Under the pieces are notes generated by a model. The model had not been told where the DNA came from, searched no databases, and saw only the letters and a list, made by a program, of their open reading frames with translations. The translations under genes and the position numbers were made by a program. Positions 46,700-56,801 of a stretch of DNA of 64,000 bases are shown here, one piece after another. The stretch is from assembly GCF_003121405.1 (NCBI RefSeq), contig NZ_QBUY01000003.1, positions 186,001-250,000 on the forward strand, written 5' to 3'. Each line of letters begins with the position of its first letter. The stretch's first letter is position 1. This stretch comes from Paraburkholderia sp. C35 (GTDB lineage Bacteria; Pseudomonadota; Gammaproteobacteria; Burkholderiales; Burkholderiaceae).

Positions 46700-47167
46700 A
46701 TGAAGTTACGTTTGCAATGCCTGTTGGCAGCAGCTGCATTGGCCAACTGCCTTTCCGCTCACGCGGCGCTTGGCTCATCACCCACCTACACCGCGACAAC
46801 CAGCGCAAGCTCGACGCAGACGGTCATGCGCCTGAGTGCAACGGCCGTACCGTTCACCGTCAGCAGCGCGACGCTGGCTGACGGCACGCAGGTTCGCGAA
46901 TATGTCGGCCAGTCGGGTGCGGTGTTCGCCGTGTCCTGGCACGGTCCTCACATGCCGGATCTCAGCGCGCTGCTGGGCAGCTACTTCGCAGGCTATCTCG
47001 ACACTGTCAATCAACAGCATGCGCAACAGGGCAGCGCGTTTGGTCCGGCAATGGTCCAGCGTTCGGATGTCGTGGTGCAGACGGGCGGCCATATGGGCGC
47101 GTTCGTCGGCCGTGCGTGGTTGCCGTCGGGACTTCCCGCCGGTGTGAGCAGCGACGATATCCAATAA
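46700..47167 (+). CDS. DUF2844 secreted protein
   Basis: The 155-residue precursor has a signal peptide (L-R-L-Q-C-L-L-A-A-A-A-L-A-N-C-L, cut near A-H-A). The mature part contains L-A-D-G-T-Q-V-R-E-Y-V and G-A-V-F-A-V-S-W-H-G-P, the pattern of DUF2844. GAGGACATGA gives the ribosome site. It is followed after 16 bp by a DUF3443 gene; these two families are commonly adjacent in Burkholderia genomes. The function is unknown. Confidence 0.85.
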   Translation: MKLRLQCLLAAAALANCLSAHAALGSSPTYTATTSASSTQTVMRLSATAVPFTVSSATLADGTQVREYVGQSGAVFAVSWHGPHMPDLSALLGSYFAGYLDTVNQQHAQQGSAFGPAMVQRSDVVVQTGGHMGAFVGRAWLPSGLPAGVSSDDIQ

Positions 47168-47183
47168 GGCGAGGGGACTGTTA

Positions 47184-48473
47184 ATGCGTGGATTGAAATG
47201 GATGCTTGCCGTCAGCGGCATGTGTGTGGCGCTTGCCGGATGCGGCGGCGGTGGCGGTTCTTCGGGTGCAGCGACTACGAGTTCGGCTCCCGTGAGCAAC
47301 TCGCCCGTGGCGGTAAACACGGCATACGCCGATCCGACGGCGACACCTGTTTCGTCGGGTTCGGCGAATACGGTGCCGATCGTCGTATCGTCGTTCAGTA
47401 ACGTGCGCAATTTCCCGATGGTGAGCGTGAAGGTTTGCGCGCCTGGCAGCGGTGGCTCGGGTTCTACCTGCTCGACGATCGACAACGTGCTTGTCGATAC
47501 CGAATCGTTTGGCCTGCGCCTCTTCGCTTCCGCGATTCCGAGTTCGACGTATAACTTCCTGCCGCAACAGCTGCAAGCAGCTGTACCTGTCGCGGAGTGT
47601 GCGTCGTTTGGCTCCGGCAATACGTGGGGCACGGTGCGCACGGCCGACGTGGCGATGTCGGGCGAACTCGCGCCGAGCGTGCCGATTCAGGTGATCGCCG
47701 ATCCGATGCTGACTGCGACGATACCGACGGGTCTGACTGGCTGCGCGACGGGCAGCAACATGACGACGCCCACGAACCTTGGCGCGAACGGCATTCTTGG
47801 GAGCGGCACGTCGCCGAACGATTGCGGGGCGGACTGCCAGAATTCGCTGGGCACGGGCGCTTACTACACGTGCGCGGGGTCGAGCTGCACACCGACGATG
47901 GAGCCAGTCAACAGCCAGGTGACCAACCCGGTGAAGATGTTCACGGGCGACAACAACGGTGTGATCGTCGAGATGCAGCAGGTGCCGGATACGGGCGCGG
48001 CGACGGCGACAGGGACGTTGGTGTTCGGGATCGATACGCGGTCGAACAATGCGTTGAGCGGCACCAACGCGACGATCCTGCAGACGAATACGTACGGTGA
48101 TGTGACGGCAACGTTCGAGGGCCGTTCGTACAGCACGGCGTTCTTCGATTCTGGATCGAGCGGGTTGTATTTCCAGAGCACGGCGTTGAGCAAGGCTTCG
48201 AACGGGTTCTATACGCCCGCGGCGCCGACGGGGATGTCGGCTTTGTTCACGGCGACCAATGCGGCGACGACGACGGTCAAGTTCAATGTCGCCAATGGCG
48301 TGACGTTGATCAACTCAGGGAACTATGCGTTCAATAATCTGGGTGTGGCGCTGTTTAATGCTATTGATATCGGCATGCCGTTTTTTTATGGGCGTCATAT
48401 GTTTTATGGGATTTCGGGGCAGTCGGGGTCTTCGGCTGGGTCCGGGCCGTATGTGGCGTATGTGTCGAGTTGA
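47184..48473 (+). CDS. DUF3443 lipoprotein
   Basis: The 429-residue precursor has a lipoprotein signal with L-A-G-C as lipobox, then a Gly/Ser-rich linker. The body is rich in Thr, Ser and Asn and has D-N-V-L-V-D-T-E-S-F-G-L-R near 95-107 and F-F-D-S-G-S-S-G-L-Y-F near 317-327. These two D-T/S-G-like sites recall aspartic-protease folds, an inference worth testing. It is probably anchored in the outer or inner membrane and acts with the DUF2844 protein. Confidence 0.85.
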   Translation: MRGLKWMLAVSGMCVALAGCGGGGGSSGAATTSSAPVSNSPVAVNTAYADPTATPVSSGSANTVPIVVSSFSNVRNFPMVSVKVCAPGSGGSGSTCSTIDNVLVDTESFGLRLFASAIPSSTYNFLPQQLQAAVPVAECASFGSGNTWGTVRTADVAMSGELAPSVPIQVIADPMLTATIPTGLTGCATGSNMTTPTNLGANGILGSGTSPNDCGADCQNSLGTGAYYTCAGSSCTPTMEPVNSQVTNPVKMFTGDNNGVIVEMQQVPDTGAATATGTLVFGIDTRSNNALSGTNATILQTNTYGDVTATFEGRSYSTAFFDSGSSGLYFQSTALSKASNGFYTPAAPTGMSALFTATNAATTTVKFNVANGVTLINSGNYAFNNLGVALFNAIDIGMPFFYGRHMFYGISGQSGSSAGSGPYVAYVSS

Positions 48474-48507
48474 GGGTTGCTAGTGCGGTTGGTTTTTGTG
48501 CTGGCGT

Positions 48508-49150
48508 CCGCTTTTTGTTAGTGGTCTGCCTGGGTTGCCCCTGTGCGGGGCGGCACCTACTTTTCTTTGCAGCGGCAAAGAAAAGTAGGCAAAAGAACGC
48601 CGCTCACACCGAACCGCTTGACCCTCGCCTGCGGGCCCCCAACGGCCCCGTCCTGTCAGCGGCATCGATCTTCTCGATGCCCGCTGCCAACGCTCCTTAT
48701 GGGCGCATCACCCACTTCAATTACCCGTAGCGAAGCAAGCGGCAGCGACCCGTCACTGCAGCCCAGGTGGCAAACGGTGTGTAGGTTGTCGCGCATTGAG
48801 CGTCGGCGATCCTACAAGACACACCGCCTTTGCTTTTCAGTCCGGAGTGAAGCGCATAAGGCGCGATAACCTACACACCGTTTGCCACCTGGGCGGCCTG
48901 GGACTGACGGGTAAGGCACGCTGAGACGCGGGAGGTTGAAGCGGGTGATGCGCCCTTGAAGAGCGCTGGCAGCGGACATCGAGAAGATCGATGCCGCGGA
49001 CAGGACGGGGCCGTTGGGGGCCCGCAGGCAAGGAGAAGTGTTGGCGGTGTTAGCCCGCTTTCTTTTGCCTACTTTTCTTTGCGGCGGCAAAGAAAAGTAG
49101 GTGCCGCCCCGCACAGGGGCAACGCATGAAGAACCACTAACAAAAAGCGG
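48508..49150. repeat. 643-bp inverted repeat, two head-to-head copies with nested hairpins
   Basis: Two arms of nearly 300 bp (about 48508-48800 and 48852-49150) are inverted copies around a centre of about 50 bp. The outer ends are CCGCTTTTTGTTAGTGG and its reverse complement. Each arm contains GTTGCCCCTGTGCGGGGC, a hairpin with 15-bp perfect arms (CCTACTTTTCTTTGC, at 48556-48589 and 49068-49101), a CATCGA/TCGATG mini-hairpin, and ACACACCGTTTGCCACCTGGG or its complement. The arms are similar but not identical. The unit lies between convergent genes. I see no transposase and no target duplication. Confidence 0.85.
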
Positions 49151-49170
49151 CCGCCACCGCACAAAAAACC

Positions 49171-50574
49171 TTAAACCAACCCAGTAGCGTAATAAAGCCC
49201 AATCACAAAAAACACAGCCAGCGTCTTGATAATAGTGACAGCAAAAATATCCCGATACGACTCACGGTGAGTCAAACCCGTCACCGCCAGCAACGTAATC
49301 ACAGCGCCGTTATGCGGCAACGTATCCATACCGCCGCTAGCCATAGCCACAACCCGATGCAGCACTTCCATCGGAATATGCGCTGCCTCGGCACCCTTGA
49401 TAAACAGATCCGACATCGCCGCGAGCGCGATACTCATACCACCCGAAGCAGAACCCGTAATACCCGCCAGCGAGCTAACCGACACAGCCGCATTCACAAG
49501 CGGATTCGGAATGCTCTTGAGCGCATCGCTCACCACGATAAAACCCGGCAGCGCAGCGATCACGCCACCAAAACCATACTCCGACGCCGTATTCAGCGAA
49601 GCCAGCAACGCACCGCCGACAGCCGCCTTCGTGCCCGAAGCAAAACGCTCCTTCACGCGGCCAAACGCCGTGATCACGACGCGCAGAATGCCCAGCAGCA
49701 ACGCACCTTCCCCCGACCAGATCGCCACCACCGACTTGACCGCCGGCGTCACGGGCGCGCCGTGATTGCCCGGCAGCACATCGGGCGCCACCGTGTAGCT
49801 TGCGCCATACCACTCGGGAATCATGCGCGTGAGCACGAAGTTCGCAACGCCAACCAGAATCAGCGGCGCAATCGCCAGCAACGGATGCGGCAGCGAATCG
49901 GTTGCGACCTGTTCCGGTTCGTTCAGCAGCGACGTGCCGTAGCCTTCGCCCGTCGCCATCGCCTTGCGGCGACGCCATTCGAGGAACGACAGACCCACCA
50001 CGATGATGAACAGCGAACCCGCAATACCAAGGCCAGGCGCGGCCCAGGCGGTGGTCTTGAAGAACGTCGTCGGGATGATGTTCTGGATCTGCGGCGTGCC
50101 CGGCAACGAATCCATCGTGAACGAGAACGCACCCAGCGCAATCGCACCCGGCATCAGGCGCTTCGGAATATTGCTCTGGCGATACAGCTCGGCAGCGAAC
50201 GGATACACCGCGAACACCACCACGAACAGCGACACGCCGCCGTACGTCAGCAGCGCACACACCGCGACGATCACCGCATTCGCCCGCGCACGGCCGATAT
50301 AGCGGATCGCCGAATGCACGATCGAAGCCGCGAAGCCCGACAGTTCGATGACCTTGCCGAACACCGCGCCGAGCAGGAACACAGGGAAATACAGCTTCAC
50401 GAAGACGACCATCTTCTCCATGAAGATGCCCGAGAACACAGGCGCGACGGCGGCGGGATCGACTAGCAGCACCGCGCCGAGCGCAGCAATCGGCGCGACC
50501 AGAATCACGCTGTAGCCGCGATAGGCGGCGAACATCAGGAACGCCAGGGCGGCGAGGACGATGACAAAAGCCAA
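49171..50574 (-). CDS. GntP-family permease
   Basis: The protein has 467 residues when started at TTG 50574, which has GGAG six bases upstream; a second TTG at 50586 is the alternative. It has 12 or more membrane helices, with G-A-V-F-G-K-V-I-E and D-S-L-P-G-T-P-Q-I-Q-N motifs of the GntP group. Members import gluconate, hydroxy acids or 3-hydroxybutyrate. A sigma-54 promoter and paired upstream sites stand before it, and a sigma-54 activator gene is divergent. Regulation by that activator is the simplest reading. Confidence 0.88.
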   Translation of the reverse strand: MAFVIVLAALAFLMFAAYRGYSVILVAPIAALGAVLLVDPAAVAPVFSGIFMEKMVVFVKLYFPVFLLGAVFGKVIELSGFAASIVHSAIRYIGRARANAVIVAVCALLTYGGVSLFVVVFAVYPFAAELYRQSNIPKRLMPGAIALGAFSFTMDSLPGTPQIQNIIPTTFFKTTAWAAPGLGIAGSLFIIVVGLSFLEWRRRKAMATGEGYGTSLLNEPEQVATDSLPHPLLAIAPLILVGVANFVLTRMIPEWYGASYTVAPDVLPGNHGAPVTPAVKSVVAIWSGEGALLLGILRVVITAFGRVKERFASGTKAAVGGALLASLNTASEYGFGGVIAALPGFIVVSDALKSIPNPLVNAAVSVSSLAGITGSASGGMSIALAAMSDLFIKGAEAAHIPMEVLHRVVAMASGGMDTLPHNGAVITLLAVTGLTHRESYRDIFAVTIIKTLAVFFVIGLYYATGLV

Positions 50575-50644
50575 TTGAGTCTCCAATACTTGGTTGTTCT
50601 ACGTAGACACGCGCAGCGAGGCGCGGTGGCCGGCGCCCGTTTGA

Positions 50645-50659
50645 GCAGGTTCCGTGCCA
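50645..50659 (-). promoter_or_regulatory. Sigma-54 promoter of the GntP permease
   Basis: On the minus strand the bases read TGGCACGGAACCTGC, which has GG and GC separated by 10 bp, as in the TGGCAC-N5-TTGC consensus (one mismatch). Transcription would start near 50633, about 60 bp before the permease start codon. Confidence 0.75.
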
Positions 50660-50730
50660 TGCCCGTCAGGCGGGCTTTCTCAGCGCAGACGGCGTCTCAG
50701 CCGTCCAGCAATCCGAACGATTGTACAGAA

Positions 50731-50750
50731 TTGTCTCAAGATAGAGACAA
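50731..50750. promoter_or_regulatory. Upstream activator site 1
   Basis: TTGTCTC and GAGACAA are perfect 7-bp arms 6 bp apart. The centre is about 105 bp upstream of the expected start of the permease transcript, the usual distance for an enhancer-binding protein site. Confidence 0.7.
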
Positions 50751-50810
50751 ATTGCTGCCGCTCGATTTCGATTCGGCGAAGCATAACCGATTTAACGGGC
50801 TTGTTGCACG

Positions 50811-50824
50811 TCTCGTACGTGAGA
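50811..50824. promoter_or_regulatory. Upstream activator site 2
   Basis: TCTC and GAGA flank GTACGT with the same 6-bp spacing as site 1. A third, weaker match with an intact GAGACAA right arm lies at 50829-50848, 21 bp further on. Both lie just before the regulator's own start, so they may also serve autoregulation. Confidence 0.5.
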
Positions 50825-50883
50825 TAATCAGTCCACGATTAGAGACAATAAGCATAAAAAATATAACTGGAGACAGCGACACT

Positions 50884-52344
<1,461 letters not shown>

Positions 52345-52352
52345 CCTCTCGG

Positions 52353-52370
52353 ACGCGGCGTTTGCCGCGT
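52353..52370 (+). terminator. Weak hairpin after the sigma-54 activator
   Basis: ACGCGGC and GCCGCGT flank GTTT, 9 bp beyond the stop codon. There is no T-tract, so it may be only a weak terminator. Confidence 0.35.
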
Positions 52371-52474
52371 GCGGCACTGAGGCGCAACTAGAGGGATAGG
52401 GTGCTCGCCGCGCGCGCCGCTGCGCAGTACGATCGGGGTGACTTCCGCCACGCAATGCCCAGGGAGACGCAGCC

Positions 52475-53023
52475 ATGAGACGCGGGATTGTCTGGTTCAT
52501 GCTGTTTATCGTGAGTACCGCCTGCAACGGGTTGCATGCGCAGGCGTCTTCGGCGGCGGGCGCGCCGGAAGAGCGCCGCAACTGGTACAACGATCCATTC
52601 TTCACGCTCTCGCATGCCATCGCCGATTGCCCCGTGCCGCTCGGCCCGATGATGACCCACGCGCAGATGGAAGACGACGCGCACTATCGCGTGGAGCGCG
52701 GCACGACCTGCTGGCTCGCACACAAGTGCACCAAGCCGAATTCCTACATGTACGACGCCGATATCGCCGGCGCGATCCACGCGCGTTACCCGAACCCGCA
52801 GCCGTTCGACGGCACCAGCCTGTGGATCACGGTGCAACGGCGCTTCGTCTATGTGGAAGGCTGCGCGCCTGCATCGTTCGACCGACAGGCGCTGCAGCAG
52901 CAACTCGAAGCGATTCCCGATGTCGAACAGGTCTTCGTGCGGATCAACGCGAGCACGCATGGACCCATGCCCTACAAGACGCTTGCTGATCCTGACGTGC
53001 AGCCGGCCACGCAAGCTCAATGA
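52475..53023 (+). CDS. Secreted BON-domain-like protein
   Basis: The 182-residue precursor has a signal peptide (M-R-R-G-I-V-W-F-M-L-F-I-V-S, cut near H-A-Q-A). The C-terminal half has the BON pattern: L-W-I-T-V-Q-R-R-F-V-Y-V-E-G-C, a helix with Q-A-L-Q-Q-Q-L-E, then D-V-E-Q-V-F-V-R-I. BON domains bind phospholipids. The N-terminal half has four Cys residues. It is probably periplasmic. GGGAGACGCAGCC precedes the ATG. Confidence 0.75.
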   Translation: MRRGIVWFMLFIVSTACNGLHAQASSAAGAPEERRNWYNDPFFTLSHAIADCPVPLGPMMTHAQMEDDAHYRVERGTTCWLAHKCTKPNSYMYDADIAGAIHARYPNPQPFDGTSLWITVQRRFVYVEGCAPASFDRQALQQQLEAIPDVEQVFVRINASTHGPMPYKTLADPDVQPATQAQ

Positions 53024-53107
53024 CGTGGCGACCCTGACTCAACGCAATGCAAGGCGGGCATGGCACAATCGCGTTCGTCGAAAAACAAGTGGCCAACGGG
53101 GTTTTCC

Positions 53108-53386
53108 ATGAAACGCAGTCAACTATCCACGGCGCGCGTCATGCACTGGGTTCGGAGCGCGGCGCTGCCCGCCGTTCTCGTCATGACGGGCGCGCTCGCC
53201 GCGTGCAGCAGTGCACCGCCGCTGTTCGGGCCAGGCGGCCAGCCCACCACGCTGGTGCAATGTCCTGCGGGCTCCGACAACTGCGAGCAGCAAGCGCAAG
53301 CGGCATGTGGCGGCGCGTTCGACACCATGCGCTCGACCACCGATAACGGCACACGCAGCTTGCTGTACGCGTGCCGCGCGAAGTAA
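53108..53386 (+). CDS. Small lipoprotein
   Basis: The 92-residue precursor has a basic N-terminus and a lipoprotein signal ending L-A-A-C. The mature part is short, has four further Cys residues (C-P-A-G-S-D-N-C and A-A-C-G-G, then Y-A-C) and no known domain. The start chosen is the ATG at 53108; an upstream in-frame ATG would only lengthen the signal. Confidence 0.7.
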   Translation: MKRSQLSTARVMHWVRSAALPAVLVMTGALAACSSAPPLFGPGGQPTTLVQCPAGSDNCEQQAQAACGGAFDTMRSTTDNGTRSLLYACRAK

Positions 53387-53867
53387 GCAACGCTTCATCC
53401 CTGATCTCCTGGTCGGGCCGCTTTCGCGCCCGGCCTTCAGCCTGACGTCTTTTACGGCGATATATCGCGCCCGGCATATCGCGGTCGATGCACGCGCATC
53501 GACCTGAACGATTTCGCCTTCACGTTCGTCTTCATTGCAGCATTCACGCAGATCGGGGCAAGCGCATGCCGATTTCTCGACGAGATTGAACAACCACGCG
53601 AATTCGGCGCCGCGCACACAGCGCGGGCGTTGCGCTGGCGCATCGCGCGGGGCGCTTCCGTGCGGAGACCAACGGAACGCATCGATTTCCTCGTATAGAT
53701 TTTCCATAAGCGAGAAAGCAGCGTCGATACAGGAAGCAGGCGCGGCTGATCCGAATTCGGGAAGCGTGTGCAAGCAAGACAATGATATTGAGAGAGCGGC
53801 GGTCGATTTCCCGCGGCACGCTTTGTGCCAACCGATGACGCCTGGCGAGGGACGACGGGGAAACGCA
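53387..53867. other. Intergenic stretch with no gene seen
   Basis: Open frames here lack ribosome sites and family matches. A short palindrome GCGATATATCGC occurs near 53458. Nothing else stands out. Confidence 0.5.
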
Positions 53868-54071
53868 ATGAACCACGAACAGATCGAGAAGGACATCGAA
53901 CACCTAGAGCACGTCATCTCGCGCATCTCTGCCGCCGACGGCATTCCGCTGTCATACTGGCGCAGCCGCATCGAGTCGGTGTCGCTTGCCGCGCTGGTGC
54001 CGTCGCAGATCAGGCGCGTCCAGAAGCTCAGCGACGCGCTGCACGCACTCGAAGTTCGTTACAAGCGTTGA
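53868..54071 (+). CDS. Small helical protein of unknown function (67 aa)
   Basis: The ATG at 53868 follows GGGGAAACGCA. The 67-residue product is likely all helical (E-Q-I-E-K-D-I-E-H-L-E-H-V-I then I-R-R-V-Q-K-L-S-D-A-L-H). It is cytoplasmic with no named domain. The frame is open upstream to 53535, but that part has no supporting signal. Confidence 0.55.
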   Translation: MNHEQIEKDIEHLEHVISRISAADGIPLSYWRSRIESVSLAALVPSQIRRVQKLSDALHALEVRYKR

Positions 54072-54334
54072 GCGTCTCCGTCTATTTCACGCGCGCCTGA
54101 CGGATGCAATGCAACGCGATGCCGATCGCAGCAGTTGCCACTGCGTGAGCCACTCGACATGATGCGTACGGGACTTCGAACATCGCGTTGACGACGCAAT
54201 CGACGACTGATCGTCCGCTTTCTTGACGGTGCGCAGTGTTCGTGAATCTCTGACAGCACTACACTGCTACCCGGCACTTTTTAGGTCTGGTACGGTCTCA
54301 GTTGCCGTACAGCCTTGCAAGGAGACTTCGCCAG

Positions 54335-54625
54335 ATGGCCACATACAGACAGCTGACCGCACAACTCGAAAAGCTTCAGAAGGAGATGGAACAGGCACGA
54401 GCACAGGAAGTCACGCAGGCGATCGACGACATCAAACAGAAGATCGCCGAATACGGCATCACCGCTGAAGAGCTCGGCTTTTCCAGCAAGGTGCGCGTGG
54501 CACGCAAAGCCGCGCTGCCGGCGAAGTACCGTAACCCGAAGACGGGTGAAACCTGGAGTGGCCGTGGCCGCGCGCCTGGCTGGCTCACAGGTAAGAATCG
54601 CGACAAGTTTCTGATTGCCGAATGA
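54335..54625 (+). CDS. H-NS-family nucleoid protein
   Basis: The 96-residue protein has an N-terminal coiled coil for dimerisation (about 1-50) and the H-NS DNA-binding core Y-R-N-P-K-T-G-E-T-W-S-G-R-G-R-A-P-G-W-L (65-84). It binds AT-rich DNA and silences acquired genes. AAGGAGACTTCGCC stands before ATG at 54335. Burkholderiaceae carry many such paralogues, so this one need not be the main H-NS. The 260 bp upstream are without a gene. Confidence 0.93.
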   Translation: MATYRQLTAQLEKLQKEMEQARAQEVTQAIDDIKQKIAEYGITAEELGFSSKVRVARKAALPAKYRNPKTGETWSGRGRAPGWLTGKNRDKFLIAE

Positions 54626-55203
54626 AATCTGCGCAAGCGCCCGTCGCGATGGATGGGTGCGCTTGCTTTGTCTCCGTACCTCTCATGCCGAAGCGACGCT
54701 GGCTGCTTTGCCGGTGCATCGATCAGTGAGCAAGTGCGTGTGTGATTCGCGCACCGTCGCTCAAGTCCCGAAAACTCTCACCTTTTGCTGGTGACGTTCG
54801 TTTCGAACGCGCGCGCCGGGTGCACTGCTACGTGGTTCAAGTGATCGAGCCGTGTGCTGGCGAGCGTTCTGCGGGACGTCCTGCATTCGGCTTCAAAGCC
54901 TTGTGCGATAAGGCTTTGAGCGCATCCAACAGAGATGACGACAGGCGGCGGGGCATCTCGTCTGCCGCATTGAAGCGCCTCGTCTTGAGAACGTCTTGCG
55001 GCTATTCACCGCCTTGCTCGCGGCCGCTTTTCCTGGCTCCCGAAAACGCTCACCTCAACGCTGCCGCAACGCCGGGGTCATGACTCAGTGGAAACCCGGA
55101 GTTGAGTGCGGCTCATACCCTGGATCAAAAAACATCGCTTCATCGTCCTGCTTTCCGGCCAGCACAATCAGCGCATCCCACTCAACCTGATGGAACTGGA
55201 CAG
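54626..55203. other. Intergenic stretch before fae, with one hairpin
   Basis: No gene is supported. A perfect 10-bp-arm inverted repeat, TCAAAGCCTT and AAGGCTTTGA, lies at 54893-54919 around a 7-bp centre with no T-tract. CCGAAAAC followed by T or G and CTCACCT occurs twice (near 54768 and 55045). The region should hold the fae promoter. Confidence 0.5.
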
Positions 55204-55725
55204 ATGAGCATCAACGAGAAGCAACTGTATATCGGCGAAGGATTCGAAGGCCCGGGCGTCAACCTCGCCCATATCAACGTGCTGGTCGGTCCGCGCAACG
55301 GTCCCGCCGGTCAGGCGTTCGCCACCGCGCTGTCGACGCCGTCCGCCGGTCACGCGCCGTTCGTCGTGATCGCACGTCCGGGCGTGCCGACCAAGCCGCT
55401 CACGCTGTATGTGAACAAGGCGCAGATCGAAGGCGATTTCCACGGCAACGCGACGTGGGGTGCATCGCAGGCTGGCATCGCGAAAGCGGTCGCCGAGTCG
55501 CTCGAGAACGGCACGCTGCCGCCCGAAGCGGAAAACGACTGGGTCGTCGTGTCGGCGAACTGGGTCAACCCGAAGACCGACGATCTCGACGCCGTGTTCG
55601 AGAACAACTACCGCGCGTGCAAGAACGCGATCCTCGCGGCAATGAAGGGTCTGCCGCACAAAGATGAAGTGTTCGCCGCCGCGCGCGAAGTGTCGAACCC
55701 GTTCTATACGCCGAAGCAGCGTTAA
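55204..55725 (+). CDS. fae: Formaldehyde-activating enzyme (Fae)
   Basis: The 173-residue protein matches Fae, which joins formaldehyde to tetrahydromethanopterin. The catalytic His of the family corresponds to H23 in N-L-A-H-I-N-V-L-V-G. N-A-T-W-G-A-S-Q-A-G-I-A-K-A-V and F-E-N-N-Y-R-A-C-K-N-A are conserved in the family. It is followed by an aldo/keto reductase gene after 29 bp and probably forms an operon with it and an aldehyde dehydrogenase. No other tetrahydromethanopterin gene is in the window, so the role here could be formaldehyde scavenging or a related aldehyde. Confidence 0.93.
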   Translation: MSINEKQLYIGEGFEGPGVNLAHINVLVGPRNGPAGQAFATALSTPSAGHAPFVVIARPGVPTKPLTLYVNKAQIEGDFHGNATWGASQAGIAKAVAESLENGTLPPEAENDWVVVSANWVNPKTDDLDAVFENNYRACKNAILAAMKGLPHKDEVFAAAREVSNPFYTPKQR

Positions 55726-55754
55726 GCCCTCGCCGGGACCTTGGAGAAATCGCA

Positions 55755-56801
55755 ATGGAATACATCCGCCTCGGCCAGTCGGGCCTGAAAGTTTCGCGTC
55801 TGTGCCTCGGCACGATGAACATGGGCACGCCGGAATGGAAGCCTTGGATTTTCGATGAAGCGCAAAGCGAGCCGATCGTGCGCCACGCGCTCGAAGCCGG
55901 CGTCAACTTCATCGATCTCGCCGACTTCTACTCGACGGGCGTCGGCGAAGAAGTGGTGGGCCGCATCCTGAAGCGCCTCGCGCGCCGCGAAGAAATCGTC
56001 GTGACGACCAAGGTCGGCTACGACATGGGCACGTACCAGAACGCTGGCGGCCATTCGCGCAAGCACATCATGGACGGCATCGACGGTTCGCTGAAGCGTC
56101 TGGATATGGACTACGTCGATATCTTCATGCTGCATTTCTTCGACGTGAACACGCCCGTCGAGGAAACCATGAGCGCGATGAACGACATCGTGCGCGCAGG
56201 CAAGGCGCGCTACATCGGCGTTTCGACGATGTACACGTGGCAGTTCGCCAAGATCATGCAAGTGTGCGAGCGCAACGGCTGGCACAAGCCGATCAACATG
56301 CAGCTGCAGCTGAACCTCGCGTATCGCGAGGAAGAGCGCGAAATGATCCCGTATTGCCAGGATCAGGGCGTCGGCGTGTCGGTGTTCAGCCCGCTCGCAC
56401 GCGGCCTGCTGACGAGCGATGCGCAATCCACCCGCAATCAGACCGACTTCTTCACCGCACAAATGTACGGCGATACGGCATCGCGTGACATTGCGGCATC
56501 GGTGGCGCGTGTGGCGGCGAAGCGCGGCGTGTCGGCTGCGCAGATTGCGCAAGCGTGGGTGCTGCAGAACCAGGGCGTGTCGAGCATGCTGGTCGGCGCG
56601 GATACGCCGGCGCAGTTCGACAGCGCACTGGCCGCGCTGAACACGAAGCTCGACGCCGAAGAACTGCACGAGCTGGAGCGCAACTACACGCCGTGCGATC
56701 TGATCAACGACTACACGGCAGGCAAGCGTATCGCCCGCGAAGCACGCGCCGCGCAAGGCACGTTCGCCGATGTGGCAGGCAATTTGGGTAAAGCAGCATG
56801 A
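55755..56801 (+). CDS. Aldo/keto reductase
   Basis: The 348-residue TIM-barrel protein has the family start Y-I-R-L-G-Q-S-G-L-K-V-S-R, the catalytic-Tyr segment D-F-Y-S-T-G-V-G-E-E-V, and the K-V-G-Y-D-M and H-F-F-D-V-N segments. It reduces or oxidises an aldehyde/alcohol pair with NADP(H). The gene sits between fae and an aldehyde dehydrogenase and overlaps the latter's ATG by 4 bp. GGAGAAATCGC is the ribosome site. It could act on the same aldehyde stream; substrate unknown. Confidence 0.9.
   Translation: MEYIRLGQSGLKVSRLCLGTMNMGTPEWKPWIFDEAQSEPIVRHALEAGVNFIDLADFYSTGVGEEVVGRILKRLARREEIVVTTKVGYDMGTYQNAGGHSRKHIMDGIDGSLKRLDMDYVDIFMLHFFDVNTPVEETMSAMNDIVRAGKARYIGVSTMYTWQFAKIMQVCERNGWHKPINMQLQLNLAYREEEREMIPYCQDQGVGVSVFSPLARGLLTSDAQSTRNQTDFFTAQMYGDTASRDIAASVARVAAKRGVSAAQIAQAWVLQNQGVSSMLVGADTPAQFDSALAALNTKLDAEELHELERNYTPCDLINDYTAGKRIAREARAAQGTFADVAGNLGKAA

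Noticed and set aside
48543..48869. Frames of about 110 codons inside the large inverted repeat (also 48812-49162)
   Set aside because: They lie wholly in the repeat and mirror each other. Their coding look follows from GC content; there are no ribosome sites.
49267..50466. 399-codon plus-strand frame opposite the GntP permease
   Set aside because: Arg/His/Gln-rich shadow; the minus strand encodes a clear membrane protein.
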